In this document: positions 8,107 to 15,842 of the stretch, piece after piece
Layout: every line of letters starts with the position of its first letter
Numbering within the stretch: the first letter of the stretch is position 1
DNA from: an uncultured Oscillospiraceae bacterium
GTDB lineage: Bacteria > Bacillota > Clostridia > Oscillospirales > Oscillospiraceae
DNA length: 64,000 nt
Direction: 5' to 3'
NCBI GenBank assembly: GCA_934533005.1
Contig: CAKTBC010000002.1
Coordinates: 4,117-68,116, forward strand
Translations under genes and position numbers: made by a program
Notes under the pieces: model-generated
What the model was told of the DNA's origin: nothing
Databases searched by the model: none
The model's input: only the letters and a program-made list of their open reading frames with translations

Positions 8107-9741
8107 TTATTGGATGGTTACGTTTCCGAATTTGCCGAGAAAGTCGAGCTTATCCAGCCCCGGCGCGCCGCCGGTCTGCAATTCCTCCAGCCGAATCTGC
8201 ATCGGCGCACCGCAGAGCGCGGACACCTTCTGCCGGATCTTGTTGAGCACATCCGGGACATTGACCGTATTTTTTGCAAAGCCCGGCAGCAGACGCAAAA
8301 TGAGCTCGCCGCCGCGGATCTCGCCGGAGGACTGCGTAGCGTCCGTCAGAACGATGCGCACGCCGATGGGCAGTTCGTTTTCCAGCTGCGAGAGCGCGTA
8401 TTCCCAACTGACGCCGCCTGCGGGCACACCGTCTGCCGCCGTTACAGTAGGGGCAGGAACGGACTCAGTAGCCGGAGGAACCGGTTTTGCCTCTTCCGCA
8501 GGAGCGGGTTCGCTCGCCGGAGCCGGAGGCTCATACTCGGGAGCGCTCTTCTCGGCAGTCGGCGCTTCACGCACCGGCGCTGCCGGAGGGGGCACATACG
8601 TACTCTGCGGCTTCGGCGCCGCCGGGGCAATGCTCGGAGCCGGAGGCGCCGTGCGCGGCGGCGCGATCTCTCCGCCGCCGGAGAGCTCTGCAAGACAAAG
8701 CTCCGTTTGAAGTCGCGGGTTGCCGGTTTCGCGCAGCAGCGCCTGATGTTTTTGGAGTGTGTTCAAAAGCCAGAGAAGGTTTCCGTCGCTCGCACGGATC
8801 GAACGGAGCGCTTCCTCTCCGTAGGCCCCGGAGATGAGCGTTCTCCCGCCTTTGGGGGCAAGACGCAGCAGCAGCGCATCGCGGAAAAGGCCGGAGAGCT
8901 CCCCGAGGAGCGCCGCAGGGTCTTTCCCCTCCTGCCAGAGCGATTCAAACTGCGTGAGAGCGTCCTCGGTATTTCCGGCGAGAACGGCATCCGCAATGGA
9001 CTGCGTGCGGAGCGTCCCGGCCAGTCCCATAGCGTTCAGCACCGCCGCGGTATCCACGGTTTCCGCCGCAGAGCACTGGTCAAGAAGCGAAAGACCATCG
9101 CGCATGCCGCCGTCGGCGAGACGTCCCAGAAGCTGCGCCGCGTCCGCCGTGAGGTTGATGCCCTCCTGCTCCGCAACATAGGCGAGACGCTTGGCGATCG
9201 TGTTACTGTCGAGCCGCCGGAAGCTGTGGCGCTGGCAGCGGGAGAGGATCGTGGGGAGGACTTTGTTGAGTTCCGTCGTTGCGAGGATAAACATGAGGTG
9301 CTGCGGCGGCTCTTCCAGAATTTTCAGCAGCGCGTTGAACGCCGGTTTGGAGAGCATGTGCACCTCATCGATGATGTACACGCGCTTGCGCACCGTGGTG
9401 GGAGAGAAAATCGCCTCATCGCGCAGCATACGCACATCGTCCACGCCGTTATTGGACGCCGCGTCCAGTTCAACAACGTCGAGAATGGAGCCGTCCTCGA
9501 TGCCGCGGCAGGCGTCGCACTCGTTGCAGGGGTTCCCGTCCACCGGGTGCTCGCAGTTGACCGCCTTGGCGAGAATACGCGCGCAGGTCGTTTTGCCCGT
9601 GCCGCGGGTGCCGATAAAAAGATAGGCGTGGCTAAGCCGTCCGGTACGCACCTGGGTCTTGAGCGTTTCGGTGATGAACGGCTGCCCCACCACATCGTCA
9701 AAGGTTTTCGGCCGGTATTTCCGGTACAGAGCTTCGTACAA
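8107..9741 (-). CDS. dnaX: DNA polymerase III subunits gamma/tau (clamp loader)
   Basis: A 544-residue AAA+ clamp-loader protein. It has the P-loop GTRGTGKTTCARIL near residue 45, a zinc module with Cys pairs in NPCNECDAC, the Walker B DEVHML, and sensor/arginine-finger SRCQRH. From about residue 370 a Pro/Ala/Glu-rich linker leads to a short C-terminal domain. The start is a TTG at 9739-9741 (reading MYEALYRKYRP), because ACGGAGAG lies 7 bases upstream and family members begin at this point; the longer open frame would run into the SRP RNA. It loads the beta clamp on DNA. No clear slippery-sequence signal was sought beyond reading the frame. Confidence 0.97.
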   Translation of the reverse strand: MYEALYRKYRPKTFDDVVGQPFITETLKTQVRTGRLSHAYLFIGTRGTGKTTCARILAKAVNCEHPVDGNPCNECDACRGIEDGSILDVVELDAASNNGVDDVRMLRDEAIFSPTTVRKRVYIIDEVHMLSKPAFNALLKILEEPPQHLMFILATTELNKVLPTILSRCQRHSFRRLDSNTIAKRLAYVAEQEGINLTADAAQLLGRLADGGMRDGLSLLDQCSAAETVDTAAVLNAMGLAGTLRTQSIADAVLAGNTEDALTQFESLWQEGKDPAALLGELSGLFRDALLLRLAPKGGRTLISGAYGEEALRSIRASDGNLLWLLNTLQKHQALLRETGNPRLQTELCLAELSGGGEIAPPRTAPPAPSIAPAAPKPQSTYVPPPAAPVREAPTAEKSAPEYEPPAPASEPAPAEEAKPVPPATESVPAPTVTAADGVPAGGVSWEYALSQLENELPIGVRIVLTDATQSSGEIRGGELILRLLPGFAKNTVNVPDVLNKIRQKVSALCGAPMQIRLEELQTGGAPGLDKLDFLGKFGNVTIQ

Positions 9742-9780
9742 AATCCATCTCTCCGTTTTTGGGAAAATAGAAAGCGATCC

Positions 9781-10064
9781 TTGGCAAGACTGCACACCTT
9801 TCCTTGAATGATGCGGTATGCCCGGTGCAACAGCAGCCGGCTCAGGTCCGGCACCCTCACGGCACACACAGCGATCCGCTTAATGCTGCTCGGTTCCCCG
9901 CCTGACATGGTTCACGGGGCTGTGTTGCGCGAGACCAGACCGTCAGCGCCACTTACTGCCGCCAGACGACACATCGCATACCCTCGGAGAGGAATTCATC
10001 CCTGCTGTAGCGGATTGCAGGCTACAGGGCACCGCTGGCTCCCCGACTAGTGCAGCCTTGCCAA
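9781..10064 (-). ncRNA. ffs: Signal recognition particle RNA, large type with Alu domain
   Basis: The - strand carries the conserved domain IV (CATGTCAGGCGGGGAACCGA then GCAGCA) and, near its 5' end, the Alu-domain blocks CGGTGCCCTGTAGCC and CAATCCGCTACAGCAGGG. The 5' end GGCAAGGCTGCA pairs with TGCAGTCTTGCC at the 3' end, which fixes both ends and a length near 280 bases. That is the large bacterial form of Bacillus and Clostridia. It forms the particle that targets nascent membrane and secreted proteins. It lies about 40 bases upstream of dnaX on the same strand, a common location. Confidence 0.95.
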
Positions 10065-10077
10065 AGACCGCTTTTTT

Positions 10078-10106
10078 ATTATATCGGATGCGTGAAAAAA
10101 TATCAA
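10078..10106 (-). promoter_or_regulatory. Sigma-A promoter of the SRP RNA
   Basis: On the - strand TTGATA, a 17-base spacer and a perfect TATAAT end about 14 bases before the inferred RNA 5' end. An A-rich initial region follows. Confidence 0.88.
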
Positions 10107-10171
10107 GTGTCTTTTGCGTCGCGTTTTCGTTTTCCTGCATACCATAATAAATGGAAAGGGTGTGCATCGTT

Positions 10172-11233
10172 ATGGAACAAAAAAATTCCCGGCAGTTTTT
10201 CCTCGGCGCAAACACCGGCGCGGGGTTCGTTTCGCTCTATCCGGAGTTTACCAATCCGGGTAAAGGCTCTTTTTTCTGGTACATCAAAGGCGGTCCCGGC
10301 AATGGGAAGTCCACGCTCATGCGCCGCGCCGCCGAGCGCGCAGAAAGCGCGGGGCTCACCGTTGAAACCATTCTATGCTCCGGCGATCCCGATTCTCTCG
10401 ACGGTATATACATTCCGGAGAAAAAGCTCGGGTATGTAGACGCCACCTCGCCGCACGTGCAGGAGCCCGCCGTTCCGGGCGCGACGGGGAAATATCTCGA
10501 TCTCAGCACGTTCTATCGTCCCATTCCCCCGGAAACAGCGGCGGAACTCGCGGCCTTTTTCCCCGCGTACCGGCAGGAGTACGCGCGCGCCTACAACATG
10601 CTGCACGCGGCGATGCTGGTCTCGCCCGGCGAAATTCCGGGCATCGTTACGGAGGAAAAAAAGGCTCACGTGCGAAAACGCGCTGAAGCGTTCGCGGAAA
10701 AGATTCTTCATCCGTCGGACACGGGCGGAGAAACGCGGCGCTTTCTCTCCGCCTATACCTGCCGTGGTGCGGTGCTGCTCTCGGAGACCGCCGCATCGTT
10801 CGGGCGGGTGTATACGCTCGATAACGAGCTCGGTCTCGCGGATGAATTTTTGCAGATCGTGCTCGCGCGCTCCCGCGCCGCCGGTACCGGGCGCATCGTC
10901 TGCCCCGATCCGGTTGATCCGAAAAAGCTCGCCGCGCTCCTTCTTCCAGAGGAAGGGCTGTCTCTTGTTGCGATATCCGGCGATTTTCGTTTTGACGGCA
11001 AGGCCGCGCAGCACTTCCGGCTTGATGCAATGGCAGAGCTTTCCGAAGCGCAGCGAAAGGAAGTTCGCCGAGCCGCCGCGCTGCGCCGCTCGCTCACAAC
11101 GGAAGCGTGCGCCGCGCTACGCCGGGCAAAGGAGCTTCACGACGCGCTCGAAGCGCGGTACCGTCCGTTTGTGGATTTCCGTGCGCTGACCCGCTTTGAG
11201 GAGAAGCATCTGGAAAAAGCGTTTTCGGCATAA
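10172..11233 (+). CDS. P-loop ATPase of the PRK06851 type
   Basis: A 353-residue protein. It has a Walker A motif GGPGNGKST at residues 40-48 and is otherwise built like the uncharacterised Firmicutes ATPases near 360 residues long. A second nucleotide-binding-like segment lies near SETAASFGRVYTLDNELGLADEF. The C-terminal 60 residues are helical and rich in Arg, Lys and Glu. The ATG at 10172 is preceded by AAAGGG at some distance; the ATG at 10151 would overlap that site. Its function is unknown; it may be involved in sporulation or cell-envelope processes, but nothing in the neighbourhood supports a specific role. Confidence 0.8.
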   Translation: MEQKNSRQFFLGANTGAGFVSLYPEFTNPGKGSFFWYIKGGPGNGKSTLMRRAAERAESAGLTVETILCSGDPDSLDGIYIPEKKLGYVDATSPHVQEPAVPGATGKYLDLSTFYRPIPPETAAELAAFFPAYRQEYARAYNMLHAAMLVSPGEIPGIVTEEKKAHVRKRAEAFAEKILHPSDTGGETRRFLSAYTCRGAVLLSETAASFGRVYTLDNELGLADEFLQIVLARSRAAGTGRIVCPDPVDPKKLAALLLPEEGLSLVAISGDFRFDGKAAQHFRLDAMAELSEAQRKEVRRAAALRRSLTTEACAALRRAKELHDALEARYRPFVDFRALTRFEEKHLEKAFSA

Positions 11234-11287
11234 GCACGGCGCGGGGCGCATATACTTTTCCCGGAGAAAAAACGGAGGTACGCTTTC

Positions 11288-11773
11288 ATGGATCGGAACC
11301 AGGAAAAGAAACGGGACATTATACGTTATACCGGACATATTGCCGGAACGCTCACGGTCGGCGGTCTTTCAGCGCTTCTCTCCCGCGGCGGCATGGAGGC
11401 ATTCTCTCACCTGAAAAAGCCGCCGTTCGCTCCGCCGGACTGGGTATTCCCGGCGGCGTGGACGCTTCTCTATATCCTGATGGCCATCAGCGCGGCAATG
11501 ATCGCCGGAGAGGGAACGAAGCGATCGCGCGGCGCGCTTTTCACGTACTGGGCGCAGCTCTTCGTCAACTTCTGGTGGTCGATCCTTTTCTTTGCCTGGG
11601 GGCTGCGGCTCACAGCCTTTTTCTGGCTGCTTCTGCTGCTCGCACTGGCCGCGGCAATGGCGATCCGGTTCGGCAAGATCCGTCCTATCGCCGGGAAAAT
11701 GAACATTCCCTATCTTCTGTGGCTTGTTTTCGCCGGAGTGTTGAATATTTCGGTATACATTTTAAACAAGTGA
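11288..11773 (+). CDS. tspO: TspO/MBR-family membrane protein
   Basis: A 161-residue protein with five transmembrane helices, the tryptophan-rich sensory protein/translocator fold. Typical motifs are KKPPFAPPDWVFPAAWTLLY in the first loop and second helix, and FFAWGLR with NFWWSILF in the middle. Family members bind porphyrins and hydrophobic ligands. The start follows ACGGAGGTACGCTTTC, a clear binding site. A terminator ends the transcript shortly after the stop. The preceding ATPase gene ends 54 bases upstream, so both may share a transcript. Confidence 0.95.
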   Translation: MDRNQEKKRDIIRYTGHIAGTLTVGGLSALLSRGGMEAFSHLKKPPFAPPDWVFPAAWTLLYILMAISAAMIAGEGTKRSRGALFTYWAQLFVNFWWSILFFAWGLRLTAFFWLLLLLALAAAMAIRFGKIRPIAGKMNIPYLLWLVFAGVLNISVYILNK

Positions 11774-11787
11774 AACGTTTCCGATTG

Positions 11788-11817
11788 GCCCGCAATTGAT
11801 TTGCGGGCTAATTTTTT
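11788..11817 (+). terminator. Terminator after tspO
   Basis: GCCCGCAA pairs with TTGCGGGC, followed by TAATTTTTT on the + strand. Confidence 0.85.
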
Positions 11818-11848
11818 GTTAAGAAATCGTTTTTGAAAAAAAACGGTA

Positions 11849-11877
11849 TTGAAAAATACTATTTCTTCCTGTAAACT
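11849..11877 (+). promoter_or_regulatory. Probable promoter of hppA
   Basis: TTGAAA, 17-base spacer, TAAACT, in an AT-rich stretch just after the tspO terminator and about 50 bases before the start codon. Confidence 0.5.
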
Positions 11878-11926
11878 TAACACTTGCCCTGATCCCTAAG
11901 CAAAAAATTTTTGAGGAGTGAAGTAA

Positions 11927-14044
11927 TTGGACAAACTGTTTTGGATCGGCTTCGTCGGTGCTGTCGTTGCCGGTCTCTTTGCTGTTCTTCAGGCAAAGAA
12001 AGTCATGGGCTATTCCGAAGGCACCGAAAAGATGCAGAAGCTTGCCGCTTCCATTCGTGAGGGTGCCAACGCTTATCTGAAGCGTCAGTACACCACCGTT
12101 CTCAAGGTCTTCGCCATCGTGTTCGTGGTTCTGCTGGTGATTGCTTTTGCCTCCAACGGCAAAATGCTCTCCAAGTTTACCCCGTTCGCGTTCGTCACGG
12201 GCGGCATCTGGTCGATGCTCGCCGGTCTCGTCGGCATGAAGATCGCCACGAACTCCAACGCGCGTACCGCGCAGGCCGCCTCCGAGAGCCTGAACAAGGG
12301 TCTCCGCGTGGCGTTCTCCTCCGGTTCCGTTATGGGCTTCACCGTCGTCGGTCTCGGCATGCTGGATATCACCATCTGGTTTTTCCTGCTCCGCTATGCC
12401 TTCGGCATTGATGATCCCGTGCAGCTCGGCAACATCATGGTCATGAACGGCATGGGCGCTTCCTTCATGGCGCTCTTCGCCCGCGTCGGCGGCGGTATCT
12501 ACACCAAGGCCGCGGACGTCGGCGCCGACCTTGTGGGCAAGGTCGAAGCCGGTATCCCCGAGGACGACCCGCGCAACCCCGCCACCATCGCCGATAACGT
12601 CGGTGACAACGTCGGCGACGTTGCCGGTATGGGCGCTGACCTGTACGAGTCCTACGTCGGCTCCATTCTCGCTACCTTCGCGCTGAGCGCCGTCGGCGGC
12701 TACGGCTTTGCCGGCATGCTGCTGCCCATGGCTCTCGCCGTTGTCGGCATCATCTGCTCCATCATCGGCTCCTTCCTCGTCAAGACGAAGGAAAATGCTT
12801 CCCAGCAGGCCCTGCTCAAGAGTCTCCGTACCGGCACCTACACCGCGGCCATTCTCGCCGCCGTGCTCGCCGCCCCCCTCTGCTTTCTCCTTCTCCGAAA
12901 CGACGGCTGGGGCGTTTACGTTGCCATCCTCTGCGGTCTGATCGGCGGCTGCGCCATCGGCTACTTCACCGAGTATTACACCTCCGACACCTATAAGCCC
13001 ACCCAGGAGCTCGCCGCGGCTTCCGAGACCGGCTCTGCCACGATCATCATCGGCGGCATCTCCCTCGGTCTCAAGTCCACGCTGACCTCCATTCTGATCG
13101 TTGCTGCCGCCGTTCTCATCAGCTACTTTGCCGCGGGCGGCTCCAAGACGATCGTTGACGGCGCCGGTCACTTCACCGAGGCCTTCAACAAGGGTCTGTA
13201 CGGCATCGGCATCGCCGGCGTCGGCATGCTCTCCACGCTCGGCATCACTCTCGCGACCGACGCTTACGGCCCCGTGGCCGACAACGCCGGCGGCATCGCC
13301 GAGATGGCTGGTCTCCCCGAAGAAGTCCGCGAGCGCACCGACGCTCTTGACTCTCTCGGCAACACCACCGCCGCCACCGGCAAGGGCTTCGCAATCGGCT
13401 CCGCTTCTCTGACCGCTCTCGCGCTGCTCGTCTCCTACGTCAACATCGTGCAGGAAGGCACGGACGAGATCCTCAACTTCACGCTTACGAGCCCCACCGT
13501 TCTGGTTGGCCTCTTCATCGGCGCGATGCTCACGTTCGTATTCTCCGCGTTCACCATGAGCGCTGTGCAGCGCGCGGCGCAGTCCATCGTTGTGGAAGTC
13601 CGCCGTCAGTTCAAGGAGATCCCCGGTATCATGGAATACAAGGCCGATCCCGACTACGCGCAGTGCGTCTCGCTCTGCACGCAGGGTGCTCTTCATGAGA
13701 TGGTCGCTCCGGCTCTGCTCGCCATCATCGTGCCTTTGGCCACCGGCCTCATCCTCGGGCCCACCGGCGTTGTCGGTCTGCTCGGCGGTGTGTCCGTCAC
13801 CGGCTTTGCGATGGCCGTGTTCATGTCCAACGCCGGCGGCGCCTGGGACAACGCGAAGAAGTATATCGAGGGCGGCCACCACGGCGGCAAGGGCAGCGAG
13901 CAGCACAAGGCTGCCGTTGTCGGCGACACCGTTGGCGACCCGTTCAAGGATACTTCTGGCCCGTCCCTGAACATTCTGATCAAGCTCTGCTCCACGGTTT
14001 CCATCGTGTTCTCCGGCCTGATCATCGCCTTCCACCTGATCTAA
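11927..14044 (+). CDS. hppA: Membrane-bound ion-translocating pyrophosphatase (K+-dependent type)
   Basis: A 705-residue integral membrane pyrophosphatase with about 16 helices. It couples hydrolysis of cytosolic pyrophosphate to export of H+ or Na+. The pyrophosphate-binding signature lies at about 197-235 (DVGADLVGKVE, then DDPRNPATIADNVGDNVGD) and the second one near the C-terminus (GGAWDNAKKYIE, DTVGDPFKDT). At 478-486 the sequence is GNTTAATGK: Ala rather than Lys at the position that separates the classes marks the K+-dependent subfamily. The ion pumped, Na+ or H+, cannot be settled by eye. The start is a TTG at 11927 behind GAGGAG. Codon use is strongly biased to C-ending codons, suggesting high expression. 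Confidence 0.97.
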   Translation: MDKLFWIGFVGAVVAGLFAVLQAKKVMGYSEGTEKMQKLAASIREGANAYLKRQYTTVLKVFAIVFVVLLVIAFASNGKMLSKFTPFAFVTGGIWSMLAGLVGMKIATNSNARTAQAASESLNKGLRVAFSSGSVMGFTVVGLGMLDITIWFFLLRYAFGIDDPVQLGNIMVMNGMGASFMALFARVGGGIYTKAADVGADLVGKVEAGIPEDDPRNPATIADNVGDNVGDVAGMGADLYESYVGSILATFALSAVGGYGFAGMLLPMALAVVGIICSIIGSFLVKTKENASQQALLKSLRTGTYTAAILAAVLAAPLCFLLLRNDGWGVYVAILCGLIGGCAIGYFTEYYTSDTYKPTQELAAASETGSATIIIGGISLGLKSTLTSILIVAAAVLISYFAAGGSKTIVDGAGHFTEAFNKGLYGIGIAGVGMLSTLGITLATDAYGPVADNAGGIAEMAGLPEEVRERTDALDSLGNTTAATGKGFAIGSASLTALALLVSYVNIVQEGTDEILNFTLTSPTVLVGLFIGAMLTFVFSAFTMSAVQRAAQSIVVEVRRQFKEIPGIMEYKADPDYAQCVSLCTQGALHEMVAPALLAIIVPLATGLILGPTGVVGLLGGVSVTGFAMAVFMSNAGGAWDNAKKYIEGGHHGGKGSEQHKAAVVGDTVGDPFKDTSGPSLNILIKLCSTVSIVFSGLIIAFHLI

Positions 14045-14056
14045 GCTTCAACGGCA

Positions 14057-14095
14057 AAAGCCCCTGCATGGCTCAAAAGGTCATGCAGGGGCTTT
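14057..14095. terminator. Bidirectional terminator between hppA and the anti-sigma gene
   Basis: AAAGCCCCTGCATG pairs with CATGCAGGGGCTTT around an 11-base loop; short T runs follow on both strands (CTTTCTT on +, CTTTTG on -). Confidence 0.8.
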
Positions 14096-14112
14096 CTTAT
14101 ATTCGATTCATT

Positions 14113-15075
14113 TCAGAGACCAAGCGTATACAGAAGCTTCTGAAGCTCGGAAGCGGAGACGGCGCAGGTTTTGATATCCTGTCCTGCCAGCTTTGAGGCA
14201 TCCGCGGTCGTGACGGTGAACGTCTCCTTCCCTGCTTCGGTCTCATACTTCCATGTGACGGTGCCGAGGTTTTCAATCTCCGCGAGGAGCACACACGAGC
14301 ATTTCTGCATCTCTTCTTTTATGCTCTTTTCCTTTTCCTGCGCGACGGGCTCCTCCAGAAGAAGTGTCCAGCCGTAGGGCTTGGCGTCCGTCTGCAGCTC
14401 GTTTGTGAAGCTGCCAACACGGTTTGAAACGCGGAGGAGCGAGGCAATATTGGCGTTCGCGCTCATATCACCAACATAGGGGTTCTTCGCCTCATACAGT
14501 CTTGCTGTGAGCCAATCAATGGATTCGCCGTTTTCCCAGAGGACGAGACCGTTGACGGAAACGCTCGTAACATCTCTCGTGGTCGGGTATTCCCAGGCAA
14601 AGTCTCCGCTGTGGGAGAATATTGCAGGCGCTGCGTAAATCAGCGCCTTCACGCCGCCGTCCTCGTTCTGCGTAATATTCGCCCGGCACACGCTCTGGGC
14701 GCTGTCGGTGAGCGTGCCGGTGAGGCGTACTGTACCGTCCCTTACGGTGACAGCAGTCGCAATCACGCGCGAATCTACAGGATATCCAATATAAAAGAGC
14801 CGAACCATCGCCGCTATTGCGAGCAGCGCTACCGCCGCCAATATGGCCGTCACTTTGCGCGAGCTCCGGCGGCGTACCTTTTTGAGATAGTCGATCTCCT
14901 TTTCTTCCGTCGGCGCGGTCTCCTCCGGCTCTTTCATCCGGCGCAGCGTCTCTCGGCAGTCTGGACATTCTTCTATATGCCGCTCCACCGCGGCTTTTGA
15001 TGCATCGCACACAACACCGTCAAGATACGAGGGCAGAAGATCGCGGACAATCTCACAGCTCAGATCATTTTTCAT
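14113..15075 (-). CDS. Anti-sigma factor with zinc-finger N-terminus, single-pass membrane protein
   Basis: A 320-residue protein. The N-terminus holds the zinc-binding anti-sigma signature HIEECPDC (H33, C37, C40) after SCEIVRDLLPSYLDGVVC. A single hydrophobic segment lies at about residues 73-92 (VTAILAAVALLAIAAMV). The remainder is an extracellular beta-rich sensing domain. It should hold the cognate ECF sigma factor at the membrane until a signal arrives. The ATG at 15073-15075 overlaps the end of the sigma gene by about ten bases, so the two are translationally coupled. The longer open frame upstream is the sigma gene read in another phase. Confidence 0.9.
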   Translation of the reverse strand: MKNDLSCEIVRDLLPSYLDGVVCDASKAAVERHIEECPDCRETLRRMKEPEETAPTEEKEIDYLKKVRRRSSRKVTAILAAVALLAIAAMVRLFYIGYPVDSRVIATAVTVRDGTVRLTGTLTDSAQSVCRANITQNEDGGVKALIYAAPAIFSHSGDFAWEYPTTRDVTSVSVNGLVLWENGESIDWLTARLYEAKNPYVGDMSANANIASLLRVSNRVGSFTNELQTDAKPYGWTLLLEEPVAQEKEKSIKEEMQKCSCVLLAEIENLGTVTWKYETEAGKETFTVTTADASKLAGQDIKTCAVSASELQKLLYTLGL

Positions 15076-15550
15076 TGTCTTTTTCCAGCTCCTTTCGCAG
15101 CGCTTCCCTGCCGCGGTAGTAGGTGACGCGCGCCCAGTTTTCCGTATGCGATAAAATTTCGCCGATATCCCGGAAGGAAAGCGCACCAAAGATGCGAAGA
15201 TACATCACCTCGCGCGCGTCGCTTCCGAGCATCTGCATTTTCCGCAGAAGCTCCAGCTGTGATTCCCGTGCGAGAAACGCTTCATCCGGCGCTTCCGGTG
15301 CAGGTGCCGTTTCGTCCAGTTCCTCTTCCGGCGGATGGCGGCGCTGATATGTCCGCCAGACGTTCTTCGCGATGCCGCAAAGCCACGTGGTGAGCTTTCC
15401 TTCGCCGCGATACTGCCCGGCGGTGCGCACGGCCTGATAAAACGTCTCCTGTGTCATCTCTTCCGCAAGATCGGCGCTGCGCGTCTGGGCAAGGAGATAG
15501 CGGTACACCGTCTGCGCGTGCTGCCGGTAGATTTCTTCCATGCTCTGCAT
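15065..15550 (-). CDS. ECF-type RNA polymerase sigma factor
   Basis: A 161-residue SigW/SigV-like sigma factor. Region 2 spans about 6-70 (YRQHAQTVYRYLLAQT, DLAEEMTQETFYQAVR, KLTTWLCGIAKNVWR). Region 4 spans about 105-155, with the HTH SFRDIGEILSHTENWARVTYYRGR. The start is the ATG at 15548-15550 behind AAAGGAGGG; the open frame further upstream crosses a terminator and is not used. It forms a pair with the overlapping zinc-finger anti-sigma gene. A terminator and a hairpin-rich stretch separate it from murF upstream. Confidence 0.94.
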   Translation of the reverse strand: MQSMEEIYRQHAQTVYRYLLAQTRSADLAEEMTQETFYQAVRTAGQYRGEGKLTTWLCGIAKNVWRTYQRRHPPEEELDETAPAPEAPDEAFLARESQLELLRKMQMLGSDAREVMYLRIFGALSFRDIGEILSHTENWARVTYYRGREALRKELEKDNEK

Positions 15551-15610
15551 TCGTACCGCCCTCCTTTCCGTTTCGTCGTATATAAGTGCGCGTTTTATCC
15601 GTTTCGTTAC

Positions 15611-15640
15611 AAAAAATCCTGTGCCGGAGCACAGGATTTT
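15611..15640 (-). terminator. Terminator downstream of murF
   Basis: A perfect 12-bp stem (AAAATCCTGTGC with GCACAGGATTTT, loop of four) followed by T6 on the - strand. It lies more than 200 bases after the murF stop, beyond five other hairpins. Confidence 0.85.
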
Positions 15641-15642
15641 GA

Positions 15643-15792
15643 GCTTGCCAATCTGGCAAGTTCTCAAACGAGACCCGCTACGCTGGGCTCCTCTCGTTTG
15701 AAAAAGCTGCGGCTCGCCGCAGCGCACTCGCTACGCTCGCACGTTTGCGAGCCGAGAAGTATTTTTGCCGACGCACATGTCGCCGGCAAAAA
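15643..15792. other. Array of five hairpins in a non-coding stretch
   Basis: Between murF and its terminator lie consecutive perfect inverted repeats: CTTGCCA/TGGCAAG (15644-15660); TCAAACGAGA/TCTCGTTTGA (15664-15701, with CCC/GGG inside); GCTGCGG/CCGCAGC (15706-15723); GCTCGCA/TGCGAGC (15735-15752); TTTTTGCCG/CGGCAAAAA (15762-15792). CGCTACGCT occurs twice. No reading frame in it looks coding. It could be a 3' UTR, a structured RNA or a REP-like repeat unit. Confidence 0.65.
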
Positions 15793-15842
15793 TGTTTTAA
15801 ATCTTTTTTGCTCCTGTGGAAGCAAACTCTGCGAGGCGTATT

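Noticed and set aside
11819..14035. A 738-codon open frame on the - strand
   Set aside because: Exact antisense of hppA with a composition typical of shadow frames; hppA matches its family throughout.
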